Shown piece by piece: positions 34,126 through 43,007 of a DNA stretch of 64,000 bases. Position numbers and translations under genes: made by a program. Positions within the stretch are counted from its first letter, which is position 1. Each line of letters starts with the position of its first letter. This stretch comes from SZUA-368 sp028533045. GTDB taxonomy: Bacteria; Spirochaetota; Spirochaetia; DSM-2461. The stretch covers positions 211,114 to 275,113 of the forward strand of contig JBNAIG010000019.1 of NCBI GenBank assembly GCA_050031985.1. The letters run 5' to 3'. The notes under the pieces are model-generated. The model searched no databases. It had not been told where the DNA came from and was given only the letters and a program-made list of their open reading frames with translations.

Positions 34126-35874
34126 ATGGCAGAGAAATATAAATATTCCCTAAAACGATTTATTCCCTATTACAAGCCTTACATGGCAATCTTCCTTACC
34201 GACCTTCTGTGCGCCCTTCTGGTTGCGGGGATAGAGCTTTCCTACCCCATGTTTACCCGCTACATCCTTCAGGATATCATACCGGAAGGTTCTGTGGGCC
34301 GTCTTGTTTTTATTCTGATTCTGATGTTGGGGCTTTATGTTATTATGGCCGGTTTGGACTGGTTTGTGACCTTTTGGGGGCATACCCTTGGGGTCCGGAT
34401 GGAGGCGGATATGCGCCGGGATCTTTTTAGCCATATGCAGACCCTTCCCTTTAAATTCTACGACAAAAACCGGACCGGTGTTCTCATGTCCCGGGTGGTG
34501 AACGATTTGAATGATATTGCCGAAACCGCCCACCATGGCCCGGAAGATATTTTTCTGTCCCTGCTCATGATGGTTGGGTCCTTTATTTTGCTTCTTCGTG
34601 TGGAATGGCATTTGGCTATCGTGATCTTTGGGGTGATGGTCCCCTTTATTCTCTGGTTCAGTATCACCCGCCGCAGTGCTTTAACGAAAACCTTTCGCAA
34701 GCTTAGGGAGAAACTGGGGGAGATTAATGCCCTGTTGGAGAACAGTATCTCCGGCATTCGCGTTTCCCGGGCTTTTACCAATGAAAAACACGAAAAAGCG
34801 AAGTTTGACGGGAGTAACCATGACTTCCGGGAAGCCAAGACCGCGTCCTACAAAGCCATGGCCGACTACCATACGGCGGTGCGCTTTTTTCTGAATCTTC
34901 TGAATATTGTCGGACTGGCGGCGGGGGCCTGGTTTATTCATCTTAAGCTGATGGATGTGGCGGACCTTTTGGCTTTTATGCTCTACATAAACCTTGTGGC
35001 TCGGCCGATTCGCCTTTTTACCAACTTTACCCAGCAGTTTGAACGGGGTATGGCCGGTTTTAGCCGATTCTGCGAGATTATGGATGAGGAGCCCGATATT
35101 CAGGACGCCCCCGATGCGGTGGAGCTTAAGGATGTCCGGGGCGATATCCGTCTGGAAAATATCAGCTTTAGCTATGATGAGAAGACCCACATCCTTAGAG
35201 GAGTTAACCTCTCCATCGAGGCGGGGCAGACGGTGGCTCTTGTGGGGCCGACCGGTTCGGGAAAGACGACTCTGTGCCATTTGATCCCCCGTTTTTATGA
35301 GGCTTATGAGGGGACTATCTCTGTGGACGGCCATCCGGTGGATAGTTTAACACTGGAAAGCCTGCGGCGGAATGTGGGGCTTGTCCAGCAGGATGTCTTT
35401 CTCTTTACCGGGACGATTCGGGATAATATTGCCTACGGGCGGCCCGGCGCCGGGGATGATGAGATTGAAGAAGCGGCTAAGCGAGCGGAGATTCACGATT
35501 TTATCATGTCCCTGCCCGAGGGCTACGATGCCTGGATTGGGGAGAAGGGGATTCTTCTTTCCGGCGGACAGAAGCAGCGCCTTTCCATTGCCAGGGCTTT
35601 TCTGAAAAATCCTCCGATTTTGATTCTGGATGAGGCCACCAGCGCTCTGGATAACCATACGGAAATGAGGATCCAGAAGGCTCTGGAGGAATTGAGCCGA
35701 GGAAGGACTTCGCTGGTCATCGCCCACCGCCTTTCAACTGTAAGGCATGCCGATAAAATCGTTGTATTGACGGCGGAGGGGATTGAAGATGAAGGCTCCC
35801 ACGAAGAACTTTACGAGCGGGACGGGCTTTATCGTAAGCTTTATGATTCCCAGTTCTCTTCGGAGCCGGTGTAG
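34126..35874 (+). CDS. ABC exporter half-transporter (fused membrane and ATPase domains)
   Basis: 582 residues. The membrane domain has six helices (about 1-310) with an RRDLFSHMQTLPFKFYDKN coupling region. The nucleotide-binding domain has Walker A VGPTGSGKTT, signature LSGGQKQRLSIARA, Walker B ILILDEATSALD and switch His in VIAHRLS. MsbA/LmrA-type, acts as a homodimer, or as a heterodimer if a partner lies elsewhere. All catalytic residues are present. Substrate unknown: lipid, peptide or drug. Confidence 0.92.
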   Translation: MAEKYKYSLKRFIPYYKPYMAIFLTDLLCALLVAGIELSYPMFTRYILQDIIPEGSVGRLVFILILMLGLYVIMAGLDWFVTFWGHTLGVRMEADMRRDLFSHMQTLPFKFYDKNRTGVLMSRVVNDLNDIAETAHHGPEDIFLSLLMMVGSFILLLRVEWHLAIVIFGVMVPFILWFSITRRSALTKTFRKLREKLGEINALLENSISGIRVSRAFTNEKHEKAKFDGSNHDFREAKTASYKAMADYHTAVRFFLNLLNIVGLAAGAWFIHLKLMDVADLLAFMLYINLVARPIRLFTNFTQQFERGMAGFSRFCEIMDEEPDIQDAPDAVELKDVRGDIRLENISFSYDEKTHILRGVNLSIEAGQTVALVGPTGSGKTTLCHLIPRFYEAYEGTISVDGHPVDSLTLESLRRNVGLVQQDVFLFTGTIRDNIAYGRPGAGDDEIEEAAKRAEIHDFIMSLPEGYDAWIGEKGILLSGGQKQRLSIARAFLKNPPILILDEATSALDNHTEMRIQKALEELSRGRTSLVIAHRLSTVRHADKIVVLTAEGIEDEGSHEELYERDGLYRKLYDSQFSSEPV

Positions 35875-35891
35875 TTATTTCGGAGTTCCGA

Positions 35892-36272
35892 TTAGCTCTT
35901 CCGAGCGATAACTTCTATCTCCACCAAAACATCCTTGGGAAGGCGGGCCACTTCTACGGCGGCTCGGGCCGGGTAGGGTTCTTCGAAGAAGCTGCTGTAG
36001 ACACCGTTCATGTCGGCGAACATATTCATGTCCTTGAGGAATACAGAGGATTTGAGTACATCTGCCATGGTACAGCCCGCTGCTTCCAGTACGGCTTTGA
36101 CATTCTTGAGAGACTGTTCGGTCTGTGTTTTTATATCTTCTCCGGCCAGTTCTCCCGTGGCGGGGTTGAGGGGGATTTGTCCCGAAACGAATACCAGGTC
36201 TCCCGATAGGGTACCCTGTGAATAGGGGCCTATGGCTCCGGGGGCGTTCTTGGTTGCTATGGCTTTTTTCAT
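35892..36272 (-). CDS. ridA: RidA-family reactive intermediate deaminase
   Basis: 126 residues, complete. AIGPYSQGTLSGDLVFVSGQIPL at the start and EIEVIARKS at the end are typical of RidA/YjgF, with the catalytic Arg in PARAAVEVARLPKDV. Hydrolyses reactive enamines/imines such as 2-aminoacrylate. It is on the same strand 36 bp after the TRAP binding protein gene and may share its transcript. Confidence 0.93.
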   Translation of the reverse strand: MKKAIATKNAPGAIGPYSQGTLSGDLVFVSGQIPLNPATGELAGEDIKTQTEQSLKNVKAVLEAAGCTMADVLKSSVFLKDMNMFADMNGVYSSFFEEPYPARAAVEVARLPKDVLVEIEVIARKS

Positions 36273-36308
36273 TTATTTCTCTCCTTGAGGGTTTTATTCA
36301 GTATAAGT

Positions 36309-37325
36309 CTATTTCATGGCGACGATTCTATCCAGTGTTTCCAGATAGTCCCGGGCATATTTTTCATAGAGCGGCTGTACCGCTTCGATGAATTGGTCCC
36401 GGTCTGTCTGTTTCGCTATAATAACACCGGAAGCAATCAGTTTTTTCCGGGAGGAGGCTTCGATGTTTCTATAGAGAGCTCTTTCGTAGATTACCGACTC
36501 CCGGGCGCACTCTTTTATGAGGTTTTGATCGCTGAGGGTTAGTTGGTCCATGACCATTTTGCTGGCAACAAGAATCTCCGGGGCCATGGAGTGGGCATCT
36601 TCGGTTATGTAGCGGGCGACTTCGTGGTGGGAGACCATGTCATAGCTGGTCCAGTTGTTTTCCGCCCCATCTATGATTCCGCTTTGCAGAGCACTGTATA
36701 CTTCGCCAAAGGCCATTGGAACGGCCGTAGCACCCAGGGCGTTAACCATATCAATTAGTAACTGGCTGGGGGGGACCCGAAGTTTAAGTCCTTCCATATC
36801 TTCCAGGGAGGTGACCGGTTTGATGTTGTTGTAAAAATTCCGGCTTCCCGCATCGTAAAGGGCCAGGCCGGTGAGCATTGCCCCGTTTACGCTCGCCAGG
36901 AGTTCCTGTCCAATCGAACTGTCCAGAACCTTGTGCATGTGGTCATAGCTTTCGTAGAGATAGGGCAGTTGGAGAAGGTTGAGCATGGGGGCCAGTTCGG
37001 TAACCGGGGAGATGTTGACCCGTGTGAAGTCTATGGCCCCAAACTGAACCTGGTCCAGAATGGCCTTCTCGTCACCGCCCAGTTCCCCCTTGGTAAACAC
37101 TTCGATGATGATGCGTCCGTGGGATTTCTCTTCCACCAGGCGGGCGAACTCTATGGCTCCCATGGTGGCCGGGTAGGAGTCGACCTGGGCTTCGGCCAGA
37201 CGGAAAAGGAGGACTTCATCATTTAATGAAGAGTCCTGTTGCCCGTTTGCCGTAAGAGAGGAGCCAAAGAGGGCGGTTAAAATCAGCATCAAAACCGGGA
37301 GTTTCAGGTTCATGACTCGTCCCAT
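36309..37325 (-). CDS. TRAP-transporter DctP-type periplasmic binding protein
   Basis: 338 residues with signal peptide (hydrophobic 8-20, cut near TANGQ). DctP landmarks: EEKSHGRIIIEVFTKGELGGDEKAI is split across the early domain, LKLRVPPSQLLIDMVNALGA carries the conserved Arg that binds the ligand carboxylate, and FGEVYSALQSGIIDGAENN follows. No DctQ or DctM permease gene is in the window. It lies directly downstream of a YesN-type regulator and a YesM-type sensor kinase, so it may report ligand to the kinase. A second Met at 37313 is an alternative start. Confidence 0.88.
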   Translation of the reverse strand: MGRVMNLKLPVLMLILTALFGSSLTANGQQDSSLNDEVLLFRLAEAQVDSYPATMGAIEFARLVEEKSHGRIIIEVFTKGELGGDEKAILDQVQFGAIDFTRVNISPVTELAPMLNLLQLPYLYESYDHMHKVLDSSIGQELLASVNGAMLTGLALYDAGSRNFYNNIKPVTSLEDMEGLKLRVPPSQLLIDMVNALGATAVPMAFGEVYSALQSGIIDGAENNWTSYDMVSHHEVARYITEDAHSMAPEILVASKMVMDQLTLSDQNLIKECARESVIYERALYRNIEASSRKKLIASGVIIAKQTDRDQFIEAVQPLYEKYARDYLETLDRIVAMK

Positions 37326-37326
37326 A

Positions 37327-38868
37327 CTAATCGCCCATCCCGGGAGTTTTCTTGTATTGGCTGGCGTTTATTCCGGTCTCTTTTTTGAATACCCGGGCAA
37401 AGTAGTTGGAGTCGCTAAAGCCCAGTTCATAGGATATTTCCTTGATCGATTTACCCGAATCGGCCAGCATGGCCTTAGCGCTTTTAATTCTTAAGTGGTT
37501 CACGTAGGAGGTGAAGCTCATGCCGAATTCCTTCTTGAAGATTCGGCTTAGGTAGGGGGCGCTGAAGCCGGCAATCTCCGCCAGTTCATCGAGGCCTATG
37601 GTCTGGCGAAAGTTCTGGCTGATGTATTCGGTAATCTGCTTTTTCCATACCTTGGCAGAGGTGGAGTAGTGCCGTTTTATTCGCTCATTCAGGTCGCGAA
37701 TTGTCTGAAGCAGATAGTCTTTTATCTCATCCTTTGTGGAGATGGCATTGACCTTCTGGAAGTAAAGTGTACTGTCTCCCGGGTCCAGTTCCCTTCTGGC
37801 TCGGCGGTTGATCAGAACAAGAAGCTCATAGATCCTCAACCGGAATTCGGAAAAATTCTTGCTATTGCCGTCTATCCAAAGAAAAAGGTTACAGGCCAAA
37901 GTCAGTGCCATTTCCAGATCTCCCCTAATTAGACTTTCACAGAGCTCGTCCTCTTCATTAATGGGGAATTGGAGATCCCGGGGAGAGAGGGGGGGCTGAT
38001 AAAAGGCCACGCTTTCCTGTGTGAGGGGGACCATTCGGGCTTCGTTAAAGGATTCGGAGATCTGGGACGCCTCTTTTTTTATGGAACCGGCGTGTACGGC
38101 CGGGAGGGGGGTGACTTTTCCTTCTATGAGCTTCAGGAACTCCTTAAACTGTTTTTTGAGGATGAGGTTGGCCCGATACTCTTTGAGCATGAGGAGGAGG
38201 CAGGTTTGGTTATCCTGGAAGACGGAAATGATTCGGTCCCTTTCAAATACCGTATTGGCCGCTTCCCGAATGCGACGCTCCCTTTCGCCTCCCGCTTCGC
38301 TAGGTTCGGAATCTTTAAGGATAACACCCAAAAAGTGCTCGTCCCCGATATCAAGTGTCTCCTTGAAGCGGGAGAGTTGGGGCTCTCTAAGCTGGTGGGA
38401 TATGAGGGAGGAGACAAATTCTTCTTCTACGTAGTTGTAGAGGGCTTTCATCTGACCCGCATCACCGGGGTCGGATACGGTCTTTTCCTTCTCCCGTTCC
38501 AGCCGGTCGATAACGTTTTGTACCGAATCGATCAGGTCATCGTCGTCGATGGGTTTTACAAGGAAATCGCTTATCCCTATGCTTACCGCTTCCCTGGCGT
38601 AGCTGAAGTAGGTGAAACCGCTCAGAAGGATTATCTGGCAATGGGGGAATTCCGCCTTGATCAGCCGGGATGCCTCAATCCCGTTCAGACGGGGCATTTT
38701 AATATCCATAATCATAAGGTCCGGTCTGAATTCCCGGGCTCTTTCCAGGCCGTCCTGTCCGTCCGAGGCTTCTGCGAACTCCGTAATGGAGGGGATATTC
38801 TCCTTTATGATGGTTCGGAGAGCTTTTCTTTCCAGTGATTCGTCGTCAACAATTAAAATCTTATACAT
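37327..38868 (-). CDS. YesN-type response regulator with AraC DNA-binding domain
   Basis: 513 residues. Receiver domain 1-120 with D8-D9 and phospho-acceptor D55 (LMIMDIKMPRLNG). A long middle region of about 150-400 has no known domain. The C-terminal AraC helix-turn-helix domain spans about 410-510 (GLDELAEIAGFSAPYLSRIF and ELGFSDSNYFARVFKKETG). It is encoded 8 bp into the 3' end of the kinase gene, so the pair is co-translated. Likely activates the downstream DctP gene or a TRAP system elsewhere. Confidence 0.92.
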   Translation of the reverse strand: MYKILIVDDESLERKALRTIIKENIPSITEFAEASDGQDGLERAREFRPDLMIMDIKMPRLNGIEASRLIKAEFPHCQIILLSGFTYFSYAREAVSIGISDFLVKPIDDDDLIDSVQNVIDRLEREKEKTVSDPGDAGQMKALYNYVEEEFVSSLISHQLREPQLSRFKETLDIGDEHFLGVILKDSEPSEAGGERERRIREAANTVFERDRIISVFQDNQTCLLLMLKEYRANLILKKQFKEFLKLIEGKVTPLPAVHAGSIKKEASQISESFNEARMVPLTQESVAFYQPPLSPRDLQFPINEEDELCESLIRGDLEMALTLACNLFLWIDGNSKNFSEFRLRIYELLVLINRRARRELDPGDSTLYFQKVNAISTKDEIKDYLLQTIRDLNERIKRHYSTSAKVWKKQITEYISQNFRQTIGLDELAEIAGFSAPYLSRIFKKEFGMSFTSYVNHLRIKSAKAMLADSGKSIKEISYELGFSDSNYFARVFKKETGINASQYKKTPGMGD

Positions 38869-40324
38869 AGTAGGGTATCTTGATTCCGGCCATGGTCCAA
38901 CGGGACGGAACGGAGGTCAGGGTGAATTTCCCTTCGCAGAGAATTTCCAGTCTTTCTATTACGTTTTTAATTCCCACACTTGTGGTATGCCCCGTATGGG
39001 GATTGTTGTGGGGGTTGAGTATACTTCTTAAGCGGTCTTCGGTTATGCCAATGCCGTTATCGAATATTCGGATTAATACATGATCCTTCCGTTTTTTTAT
39101 TTGTAGATGGATATGCCCCGGTCGGCTTTCGTGTTCCAGTCCGTGGATAAGGGCATTTTCCACAAGGGGCTGGAGGGTTAGTTTGGGGATGAGAATGTGG
39201 TTGCAATGGGGATCTTCTTCAATTTTCACGGTGAGCCGGTCGCTAAAGCGGAATTCCTGGATAAAAAGGTAGCGCCTGACGATTTCTACTTCCGTTTTAA
39301 TATCGCTGTATTTCTCCGTTTGCTCCAGGTTGTACCGGAAAAGCTGTGCCAGGGACTGAATCAGCTTAACGGCGATCTCCTTGGATTCAAAACGAATGGC
39401 CCGGGAAATAACGTTTAGGGTGTTAAAGAGAAAGTGGGGATTTACCTGGGATTGGAGGGCCTGGAACTGGGCTTCCTTAAGGAGTTCCTCCATGCGGGAT
39501 GTTTTAAGTTTTTCCTTGTAGAGGCGGGCTTCCACTTCCCCTTTTTCTTCCAGGTCGTGAATGAGATTTCTGATGCTTTCGCTCATTTGGTTAAAGGAGT
39601 CGGTGAGGAGGCCCACTTCATTGTAGTATTTTACTTTGACCTTGCGGACGTGGAGGTCTCCTTCTGCCATCTCCCGGGAAATCCGAACCAGGTCCATAAT
39701 GGGATTGGCAATGAAGTTGGAAAAAATCAGTACAAATACGGAGGAGAGTATAAGAATCCCCAGGATGATGAAGCCGGTAATTTTTCTCTGGATTGAAGCG
39801 GCCGAACTGAGTTGTTGGTAAATCTGATTATCATTGTTAAGGGTTGCCTGTAGGTACTGGCTGGTGTAGCCATAGATGTAGTTGAGAATTTTATCCCCTT
39901 CGGTGGTGAGGATAATATAAGGGTTGGCCGACTGCTGTCCTTTTATCTCGATAATTTTTTGACAAGTTTGAAAGTAGACTTTGGTAGAGTTGACCAGGGC
40001 CCTGGCCAGATGCTTTTCTTCATTTGTTTCCGCCTTGCTGACAATAATCTCCAGACGGCCTTTAATCTGGTTATGAACACTGTTGAATTCCTGGAGAATC
40101 ACATAGTCATTACTATTCAGATAATCGTATATGAGGGTACGGCTTTCGCGAAGGCCCATATTTAGGCCGTTTACCGCATGGTAGGTCTCCTGGTTGTTGA
40201 TGAAAACCTTAATAAGTGAGTTGCTATTTATATTTACATAGACAAAGGCGGAGCTGACGACGAGGACAAGGAGAGCACAGAAGAGAATCAGTTTAGCCTT
40301 TATGGTTAATTTTTTAATATTCAT
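38861..40324 (-). CDS. YesM-type sensor histidine kinase
   Basis: 487 residues. Membrane helix 1 at about 11-30, an extracytoplasmic helical sensor region of about 31-180, membrane helix 2 at about 183-203, then a HAMP domain. The kinase core has the phospho-acceptor H297 in QVNPHFLFNTLN and the ATPase boxes LTLQPLVENALIHGL and IRIFDNGIGI. The extracellular part shows no standard sugar-binding fold, which fits use of a separate periplasmic protein as receptor. First gene of the HK-RR-DctP operon. Confidence 0.92.
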   Translation of the reverse strand: MNIKKLTIKAKLILFCALLVLVVSSAFVYVNINSNSLIKVFINNQETYHAVNGLNMGLRESRTLIYDYLNSNDYVILQEFNSVHNQIKGRLEIIVSKAETNEEKHLARALVNSTKVYFQTCQKIIEIKGQQSANPYIILTTEGDKILNYIYGYTSQYLQATLNNDNQIYQQLSSAASIQRKITGFIILGILILSSVFVLIFSNFIANPIMDLVRISREMAEGDLHVRKVKVKYYNEVGLLTDSFNQMSESIRNLIHDLEEKGEVEARLYKEKLKTSRMEELLKEAQFQALQSQVNPHFLFNTLNVISRAIRFESKEIAVKLIQSLAQLFRYNLEQTEKYSDIKTEVEIVRRYLFIQEFRFSDRLTVKIEEDPHCNHILIPKLTLQPLVENALIHGLEHESRPGHIHLQIKKRKDHVLIRIFDNGIGITEDRLRSILNPHNNPHTGHTTSVGIKNVIERLEILCEGKFTLTSVPSRWTMAGIKIPYYV

Positions 40325-40458
40325 TAAAATATCTGTTCCTAAACCTCTTTACCATATACTAACACAATTCTAGCAACTATTAACAGAAGCATAACTTACA
40401 ATGTTTAGCATACATAAATTAAAATTATGTAAAAGTCAGATTTTTGTAGGGAGTTTCC

Positions 40459-41544
40459 ATGAAAAAGAGACTGGCCTTTTCCTGTGCAGGAGAGGGATTT
40501 GGGCATATAGCCCGTATTGTGGCTTTGAGCGAGCAGCTAAAAGACCGATTTGATTTGATTTTCTTTGTACCCGAAACGGTGCAGAATTTTCTCTTCACAC
40601 ATCTGGGAGATGTGACCGTCGTAACCATTCCCTCTTTTCAGTTTGTACTGAAAGATCACGGGGTGGATTATTTTGAAACCAGTAAAGTCAACATTAACCA
40701 TGTCCTCCGTTTTCGCAACATAACCAGCCGTATTCAGGATCAGTTGAGGGAGCTTCAGGTCGACGCACTTGTCTGTGACTTCGAGCCCTTTGTTTCCCGG
40801 GCTGCTGCGGGAATCGGCTTGCCTTTCCTTAATCTGAATCACCCGGGAATCGTTCTCAAAACTTTCTCCTTGAGCTTTAACGGCTTGATTAGCCGCGCTG
40901 TTGCCCGTTTTATGACTCCCCGTGCCCAGGAAACCCTCTTTTGCTCTTTCTTTAACGGAGAGGTGGGACCGATTATCCGTAAGGAGATACGTGAGAAGAC
41001 TACGGCCCGTGAGGACTTTTATCTGGTTTATACGAAAAAGGATTCCCGGGAGAAGATGATGAACTACCTGGCCGAATTCCCGGAGCATAATTTTGATGTC
41101 TATCCCCGGCAAACCGGCGATTTTGCCGATTCCCTGAGCCGCTGCAAGGGAGTTATCGCTCCTGCGGGACATCAATTACTTTCGGAAGCCCTCTATTTGG
41201 GCAAGCCCGTTCTGGCCTTTCCCCAGAAAAATCAGTATGAACAGAAAATCAATGCCCGTATGTTGGAAAAATCGGGCTACGGTATTCACGGCCGCTTTTT
41301 TCGTATGAAAAAGGACATGATTCGCTTCTTTGGAAAAATTGACGGTCTTCCGTCCAAACAGAACCGCTTTGAACGATTCAAGTTTACCGACGACACCGAC
41401 TATATTGTGGATTATATCGCCGGTTTTGTAGAGACCCAGACGGCGGGTGAACCGTCCCGCCTTTATCGCTATACCTACCTGGATACGATTCAGGAGAAGC
41501 TGGATATTGTGCAGCAGGAATTGAGCGGAATCCTACAGGCCTAG
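40459..41544 (+). CDS. MJ1255/UGT-like glycosyltransferase
   Basis: 361 residues, GT-B fold. The N-terminus FSCAGEGFGHIARIVALSEQL matches the MJ1255/VC2487 family of the UDP-glycosyltransferase/MurG superfamily. The donor-site region IAPAGHQLLSEALYLGKPVLAFPQKNQYEQKINA carries the conserved Gly-His and Gln/Glu positions (read in two blocks). Possible product is a glycolipid or surface glycan. It stands alone behind an AT-rich 130-bp promoter region; the 3' end overlaps the MocR gene by 12 bp. Confidence 0.8.
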   Translation: MKKRLAFSCAGEGFGHIARIVALSEQLKDRFDLIFFVPETVQNFLFTHLGDVTVVTIPSFQFVLKDHGVDYFETSKVNINHVLRFRNITSRIQDQLRELQVDALVCDFEPFVSRAAAGIGLPFLNLNHPGIVLKTFSLSFNGLISRAVARFMTPRAQETLFCSFFNGEVGPIIRKEIREKTTAREDFYLVYTKKDSREKMMNYLAEFPEHNFDVYPRQTGDFADSLSRCKGVIAPAGHQLLSEALYLGKPVLAFPQKNQYEQKINARMLEKSGYGIHGRFFRMKKDMIRFFGKIDGLPSKQNRFERFKFTDDTDYIVDYIAGFVETQTAGEPSRLYRYTYLDTIQEKLDIVQQELSGILQA

Positions 41545-42915
41545 CAATTCCAGCTTTTTCCGTCGCTCCTCGGTGAGTTTATGGCCCGTGTTGAGGCGCA
41601 GGCAGTTGTTGTAATCGTTCCCCGAGGAAAACATGATGCCCGGCGTGGCGATAAGTCCGCCGGATGCGGCTTTCTCAAAGAGTTCCGTGGTGTTGACCTC
41701 CCGGGGGTACTCTACCCAGAGGAGACAGCCTCCCGAGGGGCGCCGGACGTAGCTTCCCCGGGGAAGTACGGTGGAAAGAAGGCTTAGGTGGTCCTCCACC
41801 CGGTCGGCCAGGGCTTTTCGGATATTAAGCAGGTGCCGACGATGCTCCTTTGTGCCAATGAATGACGCCAAAGCGGCTTGGGCGAGGCGGGAGCTTTCCA
41901 TGGAGAGGCGCAACTTTGCTTCCGCCAGTTCCTTGGCGTAGCGGGGCGAGCGAATCCAGCCGACCCGAAGCCCGGGGGCGATGCTTTTTGAGTAGGACGA
42001 GATTTGGAAGAGACGGGGGTAGTCGGAAAGGACGCTCAGGTTTTGCGGGCGGAGGGAGGAGAAGGAGAGGTCTCCGAATACGTCGTCCTGAATCAGGTAA
42101 ATCCCGTTTTTTTCCGCCAGGGCCAGAAGAGCTTTTCGCCGATTTTCCGGCATGGTGATTCCCGTAGGATTTTGTACGTTCGGCTGAGTGAGAATCAGTT
42201 TGACCGGCTGTTTTTTTATCTCCCTTTCCAGAATATCCAGGTCCATTCCTTCTTCGGTCATGGGAATCTCCACAATCTTTACTCCCAGGGTATGGAGCTG
42301 TTGGAAGAAATTAAAATAGACCGGTGACTCCAGGGCTACCCGATCCCCGGGAGAAAGGACCTGGCCGAGGATGAGGGACAGCCCCTCGGTGGCCCCGTTG
42401 GTAACAACCATATCTTCGCCGGTGGAGGGGCCGTTAAAGTCCCGGTTCACCAGTTCCAGCCGCTCCCGGAGAAAAGCGTCTCCCTGGGGGTCGTGATGAT
42501 TCATCCAGGAGGGATTCAGTCCTGACAGAATGCGGCTCAGTTCTTTGCCCGGCAGAATATCCAGGCCCGGAGCGGCGCTGGCGAAGCTGGGATCCACCTT
42601 AAGAAGCCGTTCGTAGAGCTGATCGAGCCTTTCTCCCGCTTCCCTGGCGGTTGTTTGACGGCTGTGGCCCGACTTTCGGGGGCGGTTGGTCTGGGTCAGT
42701 CCCCGGGCTCCGGAACATACCCGGTAGGCACCCCGCTCCCGGGAACGGATAAGTCCTTCGTCCATAAGAAGTTCATAGGCTGTAATTACCGTGTTTACCG
42801 AGAGGGACGATGTGCGTGCTTCTTCCCGGATGGAGAGGAGTTTTTCCCCTTCCCCCATGAGTCCCGATTCAATATCGCTCTTGATTCGGCGGTAGAGCTG
42901 CTCGTATTTCTTCAT
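41533..42915 (-). CDS. MocR-type regulator (GntR DNA-binding plus aminotransferase-like domain)
   Basis: 460 residues. N-terminal GntR winged helix (about 1-75: SIREEARTSSLSVNTVITAY), linker, then a fold type I aminotransferase-like domain with the PLP Lys in SSYSKSIAPGLRVGWI and the Asp in QDDVFGDL. Such proteins bind PLP or amino compounds and often control a divergent neighbour. Here the neighbour is an EamA transporter, and CTGTACC repeats lie between the genes. Overlaps the convergent glycosyltransferase by 12 bp. Confidence 0.92.
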   Translation of the reverse strand: MKKYEQLYRRIKSDIESGLMGEGEKLLSIREEARTSSLSVNTVITAYELLMDEGLIRSRERGAYRVCSGARGLTQTNRPRKSGHSRQTTAREAGERLDQLYERLLKVDPSFASAAPGLDILPGKELSRILSGLNPSWMNHHDPQGDAFLRERLELVNRDFNGPSTGEDMVVTNGATEGLSLILGQVLSPGDRVALESPVYFNFFQQLHTLGVKIVEIPMTEEGMDLDILEREIKKQPVKLILTQPNVQNPTGITMPENRRKALLALAEKNGIYLIQDDVFGDLSFSSLRPQNLSVLSDYPRLFQISSYSKSIAPGLRVGWIRSPRYAKELAEAKLRLSMESSRLAQAALASFIGTKEHRRHLLNIRKALADRVEDHLSLLSTVLPRGSYVRRPSGGCLLWVEYPREVNTTELFEKAASGGLIATPGIMFSSGNDYNNCLRLNTGHKLTEERRKKLELLGL

Positions 42916-42927
42916 GCCATTATTCTG

Positions 42928-42964
42928 CTGTACCCATAAATAAAAGTCAATCTGTATCTGTACC
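42928..42964. promoter_or_regulatory. CTGTACC direct repeats, probable MocR operator
   Basis: CTGTACC occurs at 42928-42934 and again at 42958-42964, exactly 30 bp apart (about three helix turns), with a near copy CTGTATC at 42952-42958. The site lies 13 bp upstream of the mocR start and about 44 bp upstream of the EamA start, between the divergent genes. MocR dimers are known to bind spaced direct repeats, which fits. Confidence 0.55.
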
Positions 42965-43007
42965 TGTTTGTGGGGACATGTTAGATTCTGGAAAAAGGAG
43001 TCATCCC

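Noticed and set aside
42978..43007. Upstream ATG for the EamA transporter
   Set aside because: It lacks a ribosome site and adds ten polar residues; the ATG at 43008 has AAGGAG at the right distance.
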